Assembly: GCA_020442165.1 (NCBI GenBank)
Contig: JAGRKV010000064.1
Location: 1 to 64,000 of the forward strand
Length of the DNA: 64,000 nt
Direction of reading: 5' to 3'
From: Hyphomicrobiaceae bacterium
Lineage (GTDB): Bacteria; Pseudomonadota; Alphaproteobacteria; Rhizobiales; Hyphomicrobiaceae
Position 1 is the first letter of the stretch. Each line of letters begins with the position of its first letter. The notes under the pieces were generated by a model. The model ran no database searches. It worked only from the letters and a program-made list of their open reading frames with translations, and was not told where the DNA came from. Made by a program: the position numbers and the translations under genes. Below, one piece after another: positions 34,652 through 43,437 of the stretch.

Positions 34652-35968
34652 ATGGCGGATCAGGCGAAATATGAGGGTGTCGGCAAGGTGGGCGCGGAGT
34701 TCGAGACGCGCAACACGCCGAGGCTCGACCAACTCGAGGGCGGCCCGTGGCCGAGTTTCGTGACCGGCCTGAAGAGGCTGCGCGATTCAAAGGACAAGCC
34801 CTACGCCGAGTACATGAACGATTTGCTCGGCCAGCTCGAGCACTCCTACACCGAGCGCCTCGGCTACTGGAAGGGCGGTACGGTTTCCGTGTTCGGTTAT
34901 GGCGGCGGCATCATCCCGCGCTTCTCCGAAGTTGGCGACAAGTTCCCCAAGTCCAAGGAGTTCCACACACTGCGTGTGATGCCTCCGGCGGGCTACCACT
35001 ACACGACGGATATCCTGCGCAAGATGTGCGACGTGTGGGAGCGTCATGGCTCGGGCCTGATCGCCTTCCACGGTCAGTCCGGCGACATCATGTTCCAGGG
35101 CACGACGACTGAGGGCTGCCAGAAGGCCTTCGATGAGCTCAACGAGATGGGCTTTGACCTTGGCGGTGCCGGCCCGGCATTGCGTACGTCGATGAGCTGC
35201 GTTGGTCATGCGCGCTGCGAGATGTCGATGTACGACGAGTCGCGCGCTCACCGCGAAATCCTGAATGAGAACGTCAGCGAGATCCATCGTCCCGCGCTGC
35301 CCTACAAGTTCAAGTTCAAGTTCTCTGGTTGCGCCAACGACTGCGTCAATGCCATCCATCGCGCCGACTTCGCGGTGATCGGCACCTGGCGCGACGACAT
35401 CAAGATCAACCAGGAAGAGGTCAAGACCTACGTCGAGGACCACGGTCGCAAGTACACCATCGACCACGTCGTCGCCATGTGCCCGACGCGCGCCGTTTCA
35501 CTCAACGACGACAACACGCTCGACATCGACAACAAGAGCTGCGTGCGCTGCATGCACTGCATCAACGTCATGCATAAGGCTCTGGCACCCGGTGACGACC
35601 GCGGCGTCTCGATCCTCATCGGCGGCAAGCGCGCCCTCAAGATCGGCGATCTGATGGGCACGATGGTCATCCCGTTCATGAAGCTCGATACAGACGAGGA
35701 CTTCGACAAGCTGCGTGAGTTCGCCACCGGCATGATCGAGTTCTTTGCCGAGAATGCTCTGGAGCATGAGCGTGTCGGTGAGACCATTGACCGCATCGGC
35801 TTGCCGGCATTCCTAAACGCCATGGGCATCGAACCCGATCCCAACATGGTCAAGCATCCCCGTACGTCCTGCTATGTGCGCACCGACGACTTCACCGAAG
35901 AGGCGGAGAAGTATTTCGCGCGCAAGGGCCTCAACAAGGACGGTTCGGCGCGCGACGCCGCCGAATAA
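34652..35968 (+). CDS. dsrA: Dissimilatory sulfite reductase alpha subunit (reverse type)
   Basis: A 438-residue siroheme protein, subunit of the cytoplasmic alpha2-beta2 sulfite reductase that in sulfur oxidisers runs toward sulfite. The 4Fe-4S/siroheme ligands are at Cys183 and Cys189 (CVGHARC) and Cys227 and Cys231 (CANDC). The inserted ferredoxin domain has CPTRAV and CVRCMHC near residues 270-305. The ATG follows a GGGAAG site. It starts a rightward operon dsrABEFHCMKLJOPN. The presence of dsrEFH and dsrL supports the oxidative, not sulfate-reducing, type. Confidence 0.97.
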   Translation: MADQAKYEGVGKVGAEFETRNTPRLDQLEGGPWPSFVTGLKRLRDSKDKPYAEYMNDLLGQLEHSYTERLGYWKGGTVSVFGYGGGIIPRFSEVGDKFPKSKEFHTLRVMPPAGYHYTTDILRKMCDVWERHGSGLIAFHGQSGDIMFQGTTTEGCQKAFDELNEMGFDLGGAGPALRTSMSCVGHARCEMSMYDESRAHREILNENVSEIHRPALPYKFKFKFSGCANDCVNAIHRADFAVIGTWRDDIKINQEEVKTYVEDHGRKYTIDHVVAMCPTRAVSLNDDNTLDIDNKSCVRCMHCINVMHKALAPGDDRGVSILIGGKRALKIGDLMGTMVIPFMKLDTDEDFDKLREFATGMIEFFAENALEHERVGETIDRIGLPAFLNAMGIEPDPNMVKHPRTSCYVRTDDFTEEAEKYFARKGLNKDGSARDAAE

Positions 35969-35984
35969 GGGTCACAGAATCGGG

Positions 35985-36016
35985 CGGGCCCGGCGGCCTT
36001 CGGGTGGCCGGGTCCG
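35985..36016 (+). promoter_or_regulatory. Intercistronic hairpin between dsrA and dsrB (TTCG tetraloop)
   Basis: A 14-nt arm pairs across a TTCG loop with one mismatch and two G-T pairs. It lies 16 nt after the dsrA stop in a 171-nt gap and has no T-run, so mRNA stabilisation or processing is more likely than termination. Confidence 0.55.
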
Positions 36017-36139
36017 TTGCCGGAAACACCGGTTGACGGTGGCAGCATTCGCCAGGGCTTCGGTCGATCTCACCGATGCACGGGCTGCCCGCGTCCGGGC
36101 GCAAGCAAAAAAGCAATTCGCTAGTCGAGAGGAATTACG

Positions 36140-37237
36140 ATGAGCCAAGGAGCAGCGACGCAGGCGCCGCCGAAAAAGCGAACGCCGATCGAGTCGGGCG
36201 TACCAGATCCGAAGCAGTACATGCATCCGGTCATGGTCAAGAACTACGGCCAGTGGGCCTATCACGAGCGTCCACGTCCGGGCGTTCTGCGTCACGTCGC
36301 CAAGAGCGGTGATGAGATCTTCACGGTCCGCGCCGGCACGCAGCGTCAGATGGACGTCTATACGATCCGCACGCTATGCGACATCGCCGATAACGTCGGT
36401 GACGGCTTCGTTCGCTTCACCACGCGCTCGAACATCGAATTCCTGGTGTCCAAGTTCGAAAAGGTGCCGGCGCTCATCAAGGCGCTGGGCGAAAAGGGTT
36501 TCCCCGTCGGCGGCACAGGCAATTCCGTGTCGATGATTTCGCACACACAGGGTTGGCTGCACTGCGATATTCCAGGCACCGATGCCTCGGGCGTCGTCAA
36601 GAGCTTGATGGACACGCTCCATGAGGAGTTCATCAAGGAAGACATGCCAAACCGCGTGCGCATCACGACTTCGTGCTGCCAGATCAACTGCGGCGGCCAG
36701 GGCGACATCGCCATCAACGTCCAGTACACCAAGCCGCCCAAGATCAATCACGATCTCGTCGCCAATGTCTGCGAGCGTCCGGCTGTCGTTGCGCGCTGCC
36801 CGGTTGCTGCGATCAGGCCGGCCATGGTCAATGGCAAGCCGTCGCTCGAAGTCGACGAGAAGAAGTGCGTGTGCTGCGGCGCCTGCTATCCGCCTTGCCC
36901 GCCCATGCAGATCAACGGTGCCGAGTCGACCAAGATCGCCATCTGGGTTGGCGGCAAGCACTCCAACGCACGTTCGCGCCCAACATTCCACAAGCTGGCG
37001 GTCGCCAATCTGCCCAACAATCCGCCGCGCTGGCCGGAGGTTGAGGATGTCGTTCGCAAGATCCTCAGCGCCTACAAGAACGGCGCGAAGGATTGGGAGC
37101 GCATGGGTGAATGGATCGAGCGTATTGGCTGGCCCCGCTTCTTCGAGGAGACGGGTCTCGCCTTCACCAAGCATCACCTCGATACGTGGACCGGCGCCCG
37201 CCACACGATGAACATGTCGGCGCACGTCCGCTTCTGA
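36140..37237 (+). CDS. dsrB: Dissimilatory sulfite reductase beta subunit (reverse type)
   Basis: A 365-residue partner of DsrA. The siroheme/4Fe-4S site shows TSCCQINCGGQGD near residue 175, followed by CERPAVVARCP, and the ferredoxin domain has CVCCGACYPPCPPMQI near residue 245. In known Dsr the beta subunit carries the catalytically competent siroheme. GAGAGGAATTACG precedes the ATG and supplies the ribosome binding site. A 171-nt gap separates it from dsrA, longer than is usual for this pair, and holds a stable hairpin. Confidence 0.97.
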   Translation: MSQGAATQAPPKKRTPIESGVPDPKQYMHPVMVKNYGQWAYHERPRPGVLRHVAKSGDEIFTVRAGTQRQMDVYTIRTLCDIADNVGDGFVRFTTRSNIEFLVSKFEKVPALIKALGEKGFPVGGTGNSVSMISHTQGWLHCDIPGTDASGVVKSLMDTLHEEFIKEDMPNRVRITTSCCQINCGGQGDIAINVQYTKPPKINHDLVANVCERPAVVARCPVAAIRPAMVNGKPSLEVDEKKCVCCGACYPPCPPMQINGAESTKIAIWVGGKHSNARSRPTFHKLAVANLPNNPPRWPEVEDVVRKILSAYKNGAKDWERMGEWIERIGWPRFFEETGLAFTKHHLDTWTGARHTMNMSAHVRF

Positions 37238-37248
37238 AGCAGTTGTTG

Positions 37249-37280
37249 CCCGCCGCTGTGACCTCAGTCACTGCGGCGGG
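37249..37280 (+). promoter_or_regulatory. Intercistronic hairpin between dsrB and dsrE
   Basis: CCCGCCGC (37249-37256) pairs with GCGGCGGG (37273-37280); GTGA/TCAC extends the stem inward after one mismatch. It is followed by TTCGATC and no T-run. It may mark a processing or partial-termination point between the reductase genes and the sulfur-trafficking genes. Confidence 0.5.
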
Positions 37281-37393
37281 TTCGATCTGCTTGGATGCTT
37301 CATGAAAGTGCAGCGTAATGCCCGGCTCCATGCGGGTCGGTCGCGGGACGCTGCCGAAGAAGAAGAAAACGCTCAATAGGGAGAGGTGCTCCA

Positions 37394-37792
37394 GTGAAGC
37401 TGAGCATCCTGGTCAACGAAGGCCCGTACACGCACCAGTCTGCGGATTCGGCCTATCAATTCACGAAGGCGGCCCTTGAGAAAGGTGTCGAGATCTTTCG
37501 TGTCTTTTTCTACCACGACGGTGTCAACAACGGCACGCGCCTCACGGTGCCGCCGCAGGACGACCGCAACATCCAGAAGAACTGGTCGGAGCTGGCCGAG
37601 CAATACAAGCTCGACCTCGTCGTCTGCATCGCCGCGGCCCAGCGTCGTGGCATTCTTGACGAGGGCGAAGCGAAGCGGCACGGCAAGGGTGACGGCGCCG
37701 CCAACATAGCACCTGGTTTCCGCATCTCGGGTCTTGGTCAGTTGATCGAGGCCGGCATCGAGGCCGATCGCCTCGTCGTCTTCGGCGATTGA
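37394..37792 (+). CDS. dsrE: DsrE, sulfur-transfer protein (TusD-like)
   Basis: A 132-residue subunit of the cytoplasmic DsrE2F2H2 hexamer, which passes persulfide sulfur to DsrC. The sulfur-carrying cysteine is at residue 78 in LDLVVCIAAAQRRG, the same number as in the characterised Allochromatium protein. The N-terminus MKLSILVNEGPYTHQSADSA is typical. GAGAGG lies upstream of the ATG. dsrF follows after 11 nt. DsrEFH in this operon is the usual marker of oxidative Dsr pathways. Confidence 0.96.
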   Translation: MKLSILVNEGPYTHQSADSAYQFTKAALEKGVEIFRVFFYHDGVNNGTRLTVPPQDDRNIQKNWSELAEQYKLDLVVCIAAAQRRGILDEGEAKRHGKGDGAANIAPGFRISGLGQLIEAGIEADRLVVFGD

Positions 37793-37803
37793 GGGAGAGG
37801 CAG

Positions 37804-38211
37804 ATGTCGCAGGTCAAGAAATTCCTCTACGTCAACCGCAAGGCGCCATACGGCACCATTTACGCTCTGGAAAGTCTCGAGGTCGTGCTGATCGGCGCGG
37901 CGTTCGATCAGGACGTAAGCCTTGCATTCATCGACGACGGTGTCTTCCAGCTCGCAAAGGGGCAGGACACCAAGGGTCTCGGAGTAAAGAACTTTTCGCC
38001 CACGTATCGTGCGCTGGGCGACTACGGAGTGACGAAGCTGTACGTCGAAAAGGAGGCGCTGGCCGAGCGCGGGCTCTCCGAGGACGACCTGATGCCGGTC
38101 ACCTACGAGGACGAGAATGATGGATTTGCTGAGAAGCCGTCGCTCATCTTCGTCGATCGCGCTGAAATGGCGCGGGTGATGGCTGAGCAGGACGTCATTT
38201 TGAGCTTCTGA
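37804..38211 (+). CDS. dsrF: DsrF, sulfur-transfer complex subunit (TusC-like)
   Basis: About 135 residues from ATG 37804, which has GGGAGAGG upstream. It starts MSQVKKFLYVNRKAPYGT, the DsrF/TusC pattern, and contains no cysteine, consistent with its structural rather than sulfur-carrying role in the DsrEFH hexamer. It lies between dsrE and dsrH with short spacers. The frame extends upstream to 37789, but that start lacks a site. Confidence 0.95.
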   Translation: MSQVKKFLYVNRKAPYGTIYALESLEVVLIGAAFDQDVSLAFIDDGVFQLAKGQDTKGLGVKNFSPTYRALGDYGVTKLYVEKEALAERGLSEDDLMPVTYEDENDGFAEKPSLIFVDRAEMARVMAEQDVILSF

Positions 38212-38238
38212 CACGTGGTAAATGCAGGGAATATCGCA

Positions 38239-38547
38239 ATGTCGACATTGCACATGGTCAACAAGTCGCCTTTCGAGCGCGGTGCGATGCAGAGCTGTCT
38301 CGAGCATGCACTCGAAGGTGATGGCGTATTGCTGTTCGAAGACGGTGTTTATGGCGCCGTCAAGGGCAGCGCGGTGACCGGGCTGATCGAGAACAAGGCC
38401 GGCTCGGTGAAGGTATACGTTCTGGGCCCGGATCTGGCGGCGCGCGGCATTGCTGGCGGCCGATTGATCGAGGGCATTACTGTTGTCGATTATCCAGGCT
38501 TTGTTGATCTGGTGACGGCGCATAAGGGAACGCAGTCCTGGCTGTGA
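38239..38547 (+). CDS. dsrH: DsrH, sulfur-transfer complex subunit (TusB-like)
   Basis: 102 residues from ATG 38239 with GGGA upstream. The N-terminus MSTLHMVNKSPFERGAMQSC puts a cysteine at position 20, the conserved DsrH/TusB site. It completes the DsrEFH trio and is followed 66 nt later by dsrC, its sulfur acceptor. Confidence 0.95.
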   Translation: MSTLHMVNKSPFERGAMQSCLEHALEGDGVLLFEDGVYGAVKGSAVTGLIENKAGSVKVYVLGPDLAARGIAGGRLIEGITVVDYPGFVDLVTAHKGTQSWL

Positions 38548-38613
38548 GTGGCGCTTGCCACGTTATCCGCCCCCAAAGGGGCGCAACCCATTCGCGAAAA
38601 AGGGAGACAAGCG

Positions 38614-38946
38614 ATGGCTTACACTGTGAACGGAAATACCGTCGAGCACGACGAGGAAGGCTACCTGACCGATCTGAACGAGTGGAGCGAGGACATCGCT
38701 CTGGAGATCGCAAAGGCACAGAACCTTGAAATGAACGAAGAGCGCTGGGAAGTCGTCAACTTCCTGCGCAACTACTACGACGAATACCAGGTTGCGCCCG
38801 CTATCCGCGTGCTCACCAAGGCGCTCGCCAAGACGATGGGACCCGAGAAGGGCAACAACAAGTACCTCTACGAGTTGTTCCCGTATGGCCCCGCCAAGCA
38901 GGCATGCATGATCGCCGGTCTGCCGAAGCCCACGGGCTGCGTCTGA
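38614..38946 (+). CDS. dsrC: DsrC, sulfur-carrier protein with both redox cysteines
   Basis: 110 residues from ATG 38614 after AAAAGGGAGA. The C-terminal arm ends GPAKQACMIAGLPKPTGCV, so CysA is penultimate and CysB lies ten residues before it, the pair that forms the DsrC trisulfide and its oxidised disulfide. It takes sulfur from DsrEFH, presents it to DsrAB, and is thought to be recycled by the DsrMKJOP membrane complex. This is the only one of three DsrC-family proteins in the window with cysteines, so it must be the functional carrier. Confidence 0.97.
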   Translation: MAYTVNGNTVEHDEEGYLTDLNEWSEDIALEIAKAQNLEMNEERWEVVNFLRNYYDEYQVAPAIRVLTKALAKTMGPEKGNNKYLYELFPYGPAKQACMIAGLPKPTGCV

Positions 38947-38978
38947 TCGCGTCTGCGATGCCATCGCAATAGCGCTTA

Positions 38979-39032
38979 CCCCGCGCGTCCCGAGAAGTTT
39001 CGGACGCGAACCGAGCCAGTGTGCGCGCGGGG
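38979..39032 (+). promoter_or_regulatory. Large intercistronic hairpin between dsrC and dsrM
   Basis: CCCCGCGCG (38979-38987) pairs perfectly with CGCGCGGGG (39024-39032). An alternative inner stem CGCGTCC/GGACGCG shares bases with the outer one, so the two are partly exclusive. The gap is 121 nt. dsrC is usually in excess over the membrane complex, and this element could lower read-through into dsrM or stabilise the upstream transcript. Inference only. Confidence 0.5.
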
Positions 39033-39067
39033 AGTTTCTGGGGGGACAGTTTTAAGGAGCGTGGCCC

Positions 39068-39805
39068 GTGCTGACGGGACTTTATGCAATCTTGTTCTAT
39101 GTGGCGACAGCCGTGCTGGTGGGCGGATTGGCCTATCGCATCCGGCTGTACTGGAACACACCGGCACCACTGAAGATCCCGACCACACCGGCCCCGACGA
39201 CAGAGGCAGGCGTTGCGCTGCGCCTTGCTCGTGAAGTCGTGCTCTTCGAAAGCCTGTTCAAATCGAACAAGTGGATCTGGCTGTTCGGGTGGATTTTCCA
39301 CGCCGCGCTGCTGCTCGTCGTATTGCGCCATGTTCGCTACTTCATCAATCCCGTCCCCGACATCATCGTCTTCGTGCAGGAGTTCGGCATCTATGCCGGC
39401 TTTGCCATGATTGCGGGTCTTGCCGGACTGTGGGCTCGCCGCTTCCTGGTGCCGCGCGTCCGCTATATCTCCGCCCCCTCCGACCACCTGATGTTGGCGC
39501 TCCTGATGGCCATCGGTCTCAGCGGCCTGACAATGAAGTTCGTCGCCCACACCGACATTGTCGCGGTCAAGGCGTTCTTCATTGGCCTGATGACGTTCAG
39601 CTGGCAGCCACTGCCCGCCGACCCGGTGCTGCTCGTCCACCTAACGCTGGTCGCGCTGCTCATGATTATCTTCCCCTTCTCCAAGTTGCTGCATGGAGTG
39701 GGCCTGTTCTTCTCGCCGACGCGAAACCAGGCAGACAACCCGCGTGAGAAGCGCCACCTCGCGCCCTGGGCTGCCAAACTCGAAGCCGGTGAAGGGCCGA
39801 AATGA
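39068..39805 (+). CDS. dsrM: DsrM, membrane cytochrome b of the DsrMKJOP complex
   Basis: 245 residues from GTG 39068 with AAGGAG about 8 nt upstream. Five to six hydrophobic segments and NarI-like histidines (FHAALLLVVLRHVRYF near residue 80; FSKLLHGVGLFF near 215) fit a di-heme b-type quinone-reactive subunit. It anchors DsrK and exchanges electrons with the quinone pool. It ends just before dsrK, whose start is 45 nt further on. Confidence 0.94.
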   Translation: MLTGLYAILFYVATAVLVGGLAYRIRLYWNTPAPLKIPTTPAPTTEAGVALRLAREVVLFESLFKSNKWIWLFGWIFHAALLLVVLRHVRYFINPVPDIIVFVQEFGIYAGFAMIAGLAGLWARRFLVPRVRYISAPSDHLMLALLMAIGLSGLTMKFVAHTDIVAVKAFFIGLMTFSWQPLPADPVLLVHLTLVALLMIIFPFSKLLHGVGLFFSPTRNQADNPREKRHLAPWAAKLEAGEGPK

Positions 39806-39850
39806 TGAAACATGCTGCCAAACCGGTCGGCCGATCAGGAGAGTTACGCC

Positions 39851-41413
39851 GTGGCTGACATGAGCGATTACATCATGGACGAAAGCGAGATCCCTGATCC
39901 GCTCGAGCGTCCCGAGATAATGCCCGGCTCGATGGAAGGCCTGAAGCCGTTCATCGCCAAGCCGGACCATCAATCCGCGCTCGGTTTTCCCGGCGAGCTT
40001 GTCGACAACTGGCAGGAAAAAGCCATCGGCAAGATGGGCGAACTGCTCGGCAAGTACCGCTCGCTTCAGGTCTATCTCGATAGCTGCGTGAAGTGCGGCG
40101 CCTGCACCGACAAGTGCCACTACTTCCTTGGAACTGGCGATCCCAAGAACATGCCGGTCGCACGCCAGGATCTGCTGCGCTCGGTCTACAGGCGCTACTT
40201 CACCTTCTCCGGCAAGTATTTTCCCAAGCTCGTCGGTGCCCGCGACATGACCAAGGAGGTGCTGGACGAATGGTACAGCTACTTCCACCAATGCTCGCAG
40301 TGCCGCCGCTGCTCAGTCTATTGCCCATACGGCATTGACACCGCCGAGGTATCGATGGCCGCGCGCGAGATCATGGATTCCGTTGGCGTCGGCCAGAAGT
40401 ACTGCAACGAGATCATCGGCAAGGTCTACAAGATCGGCAACAACCTCGGCCTGCCCAAGAAGGCGATCCAATCGACGCTGGAAGGTCTCGAGGAGGAGCT
40501 TGAGGAGGAGACCGGCCTAAAGATCCGCATGCCCATCGACGAACCGGGCTGCGAGGTCCTGCTGATTACGCCATCGGCTGACCTCTTTGCCGAGCCCCAC
40601 ATCCAGGGCTTGATGGGGTACGCCAAGGTGTTTCACGAAGCCGGCATCAGCTGGACACTTTCATCCTACGCGTCGGAAGCGGCGAACTTCGGCATGTTCA
40701 TCGGTTCCTACGAGAACATGCGAGAAGTGTCGCTGCGCATCCGCAAGGCGGCTGAGGAACTCGGCGTAAAGCGCATCATCTTCGGCGAGTGCGGCCACGC
40801 CTGGCGTGTCGCCTACTCGTTCCTCAATACGCTTGCCGGTCCGTTCGACTTCCTTGATCCACGCTATCCTTCTCCGCAGCACATCTGCGAGTTCACCTAT
40901 GACCTCATGCAGGAAGGCAAGCTGAAGTTCGACAAGTCGAAGAACGACCAGTACCGCCTCACGTTCCATGACAGCTGCAACGTCGCGCGTGCTTCGCGCA
41001 TGGGCGACAAGCCTGGCGGCCAGTTCGAATTGCCGCGTGCGATCCTGCGCGCGACCTGCAATCACTTCTTCGACATGGCCGAGGACACGATCAAGGAAGC
41101 GACGTTCTGCTGTGGCGGCGGCGGCGGTCTTTTGACCGACGACTTGATGGACATTCGCATCAAGGGCGCCCAGCCGCGCATGCGTGCGCTCCAGCAGGTG
41201 CGCGAGGAGCACGGCGTCACGCACATGGCCGCGATCTGCGCGATCTGCAAGGCGCAGTTCACGAAGGTGATGCCGCACTACGGGTTCGACATGGACTCGA
41301 TCCTCTCGGTTCATCAGATGGTCGCCAACGCCATCGTCATGACAGGGTCCATCCAGGCCAAAGAGCTTGAAGAGAATGCCAATGCAGCCGCCGCCGAAGG
41401 CCAGGCTGCTTAA
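39851..41413 (+). CDS. dsrK: DsrK, HdrD-like iron-sulfur subunit of DsrMKJOP
   Basis: About 520 residues from GTG 39851 with AGGAGAG upstream (ATG 39860 is an alternative). Two ferredoxin-type clusters are bound by CVKCGACTDKCHYF and CSQCRRCSVYCPYG (residues ~80-155). The catalytic CCG domains have GECGHAWRVAY and the C-terminal CCGGGGGLLTDD, as in heterodisulfide reductase HdrD. It is peripheral to the cytoplasmic side of DsrM and is thought to act on the DsrC disulfide/trisulfide. dsrL follows after 15 nt. Confidence 0.95.
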   Translation: MADMSDYIMDESEIPDPLERPEIMPGSMEGLKPFIAKPDHQSALGFPGELVDNWQEKAIGKMGELLGKYRSLQVYLDSCVKCGACTDKCHYFLGTGDPKNMPVARQDLLRSVYRRYFTFSGKYFPKLVGARDMTKEVLDEWYSYFHQCSQCRRCSVYCPYGIDTAEVSMAAREIMDSVGVGQKYCNEIIGKVYKIGNNLGLPKKAIQSTLEGLEEELEEETGLKIRMPIDEPGCEVLLITPSADLFAEPHIQGLMGYAKVFHEAGISWTLSSYASEAANFGMFIGSYENMREVSLRIRKAAEELGVKRIIFGECGHAWRVAYSFLNTLAGPFDFLDPRYPSPQHICEFTYDLMQEGKLKFDKSKNDQYRLTFHDSCNVARASRMGDKPGGQFELPRAILRATCNHFFDMAEDTIKEATFCCGGGGGLLTDDLMDIRIKGAQPRMRALQQVREEHGVTHMAAICAICKAQFTKVMPHYGFDMDSILSVHQMVANAIVMTGSIQAKELEENANAAAAEGQAA

Positions 41414-41428
41414 GGGAGGTTTTGATCG

Positions 41429-43420
41429 ATGAACGACATGGCCAATAAGCCCAAACCGGGAAAAGAGCCGTCAGGCGACGAAACGAAGCTGACGTTCCGC
41501 CGTTACGAAAATGGCGAGAACATGTGGACCGGTTGGGATGATCTCACTGAGAAGATCTTCCAGGCCGATCACTCCTACAAGTGTCCGACCTATGTGCATC
41601 GCACGCCGCCCTGCCAGGGTTCGTGCCCGTCGGGTCATGAAATCCGCGGCTGGCTGGCCATCGCCCGTCAGATGGACAAGCCGCCGACAAAGGACATGAC
41701 CTGGCAGCAGTACGCCTTCAACCGCATGGTGGAAGCCAATCCGTTCCCCGCCACCATGGGCCGTGTCTGCCCCGCTCCCTGTGAGGATGGCTGCAACCGT
41801 AACGAGGTCGACGATTTCGTCGGAATCAACGCCGTCGAGCAGTACGTCGGCGACTGGGCCAACGACAATTCACTGAAGCTGCCTGACGCCGGCGAGTTCT
41901 CCGGCAAGAAAGTCGCCGTCATCGGTGGTGGCCCGGCTGGCTTGGCGGCTGCCTACTTCCTCCGCCGCAAGGGCCACGCGGTCTCGATCTTCGAGGCGCA
42001 CGAGAAGCTCGGCGGCATGATGCGCTACGGCATCCCCGGCTATCGTACGCCGCGCGAGATGCTCGACACCGAGATCGACCGCATCCTCGACATGGGCGTT
42101 GATGTCCGCGTCAACACCAAGGTCGGAACCAACGTCACCGTTGAGCAGCTTGAGCAGGAGTTCGACGCCATATTCTGGGCCGTCGGTGCGCAGAAGGGCC
42201 GTGGCCTGCCGGTGCCGGGCTGGGAGGGCACCGAGAACTGCATCACCGGTGTCGAGTTCCTCGATGCCTTCAACCAGGGCTGGGTCGTCGGAACCGCCAA
42301 GAAGGTGATCGTCGTTGGCGGTGGTGATACCTCCATCGACGTTGCATCTGTCGCCCGCCGTCTGGGTCACATCACCCACAAGGCCGAGAAGGACATCGAT
42401 CCGCACAACGCATTGGGCTTCACCGCGCACGACGTCGCCGGTGCCATGCGCCGCGAAGGTCTGCAGGCAACGCTGACCTCGCTGTTCCCGCTGGAGAAGA
42501 TGACGGCGTCCGAGCGCGAGCGCGAGGATGCGATGCGCGAAGGCGTCACCATCATGGGCGGTGTCATGCCGATCGAGGTGCTGCGCGACGAGAATGGCCA
42601 TGCTCGTGGCTTGCGCATGTGCAAGTGCAACATGAAGGGCATGACCCCTGAGCCGATCGAGGGCTCCGAATTCGAGGTCGAGGGCGACATCATCATCTCG
42701 GCCATCGGCCAGATGGGCGATCTCGGCGACGGACTGGAAAGCCTCAACAACGGCAAGGGTTACATCGGCACCGATGCCATGTACCGCGTCAAGGGCAAGC
42801 CCAAGCACTTCGCTGGCGGTGACGTGGTGCGCCCCCACCTTCTGACGACGGCAATCGGTCATGGCCGCATCGCGGCGGAGAGCATCGATCACTTCCTGGC
42901 GGGCTCGCCGGTCGACAAGCGTCCGAAGGTCGACGTGCACCACTTCAACCTGCTGCGCGAACTGCATCAGCGCGCTCTTGAGCCCGAGCCCTACACCCAG
43001 GGTCAGATTCGTGGCACATCGGGTGCAAAGTTCGCCATCCACAACTACGAGGATCGTTCGGCGAGCCAGATCATCCCGCACTCCGATCTGTTCAAGGGCC
43101 ACTTCAAGTATGAGGCCCGCGGACGTCGCGACGAGATCCATATCAGCGCCGAAAAGGTGCTGGGCAACTTCGATGAGCGCATCAAGGGGCTCACCGAGGA
43201 ACAGGCGATCAACGAGGGCAAGCGCTGCATGTCCTGCGGCATGTGCTTCGAGTGCGACAACTGCGTGATCTTCTGCCCGCAGACCGCGGTCAAGCGCGTG
43301 CCCAAGAAGGAACGTGCGGTCGGACGCTACGTCTACACCGACTACTCCATGTGCGTCGGCTGCCACATCTGCGCGGATGTCTGCCCCACTGGCTACATCC
43401 AGATGGGCCTGGGCGAGTAA
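41429..43420 (+). CDS. dsrL: DsrL, NAD(P)H:acceptor iron-sulfur flavoprotein
   Basis: A 663-residue flavoprotein related to the glutamate synthase small subunit. The N-terminal cysteines are CQGSCPSGHEIRG and CPAPCEDGCNRNE; the FAD site is VIGGGPAGLAAAYF near residue 160; the NAD(P) site VVGGGDTSIDVASVAR near 295; and two C-terminal 4Fe-4S sites are CMSCGMCFECDNC and CVGCHICADVCPTG. DsrL is needed for sulfur oxidation with reverse DsrAB and takes its electrons to NAD(P)+. AAGGGAGG precedes the ATG. Its presence is a strong sign of the oxidative direction. Confidence 0.96.
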   Translation: MNDMANKPKPGKEPSGDETKLTFRRYENGENMWTGWDDLTEKIFQADHSYKCPTYVHRTPPCQGSCPSGHEIRGWLAIARQMDKPPTKDMTWQQYAFNRMVEANPFPATMGRVCPAPCEDGCNRNEVDDFVGINAVEQYVGDWANDNSLKLPDAGEFSGKKVAVIGGGPAGLAAAYFLRRKGHAVSIFEAHEKLGGMMRYGIPGYRTPREMLDTEIDRILDMGVDVRVNTKVGTNVTVEQLEQEFDAIFWAVGAQKGRGLPVPGWEGTENCITGVEFLDAFNQGWVVGTAKKVIVVGGGDTSIDVASVARRLGHITHKAEKDIDPHNALGFTAHDVAGAMRREGLQATLTSLFPLEKMTASEREREDAMREGVTIMGGVMPIEVLRDENGHARGLRMCKCNMKGMTPEPIEGSEFEVEGDIIISAIGQMGDLGDGLESLNNGKGYIGTDAMYRVKGKPKHFAGGDVVRPHLLTTAIGHGRIAAESIDHFLAGSPVDKRPKVDVHHFNLLRELHQRALEPEPYTQGQIRGTSGAKFAIHNYEDRSASQIIPHSDLFKGHFKYEARGRRDEIHISAEKVLGNFDERIKGLTEEQAINEGKRCMSCGMCFECDNCVIFCPQTAVKRVPKKERAVGRYVYTDYSMCVGCHICADVCPTGYIQMGLGE

Positions 43421-43437
43421 GTGTGAGCAGGACCATC

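Noticed and set aside
36374-37225. A 283-residue minus-strand frame over dsrB
   Set aside because: Shadow of dsrB with no recognisable protein.
41870-43366. A 498-residue minus-strand frame
   Set aside because: Complete overlap with dsrL; high GC at third positions leaves long antisense frames. No motif or start signal.
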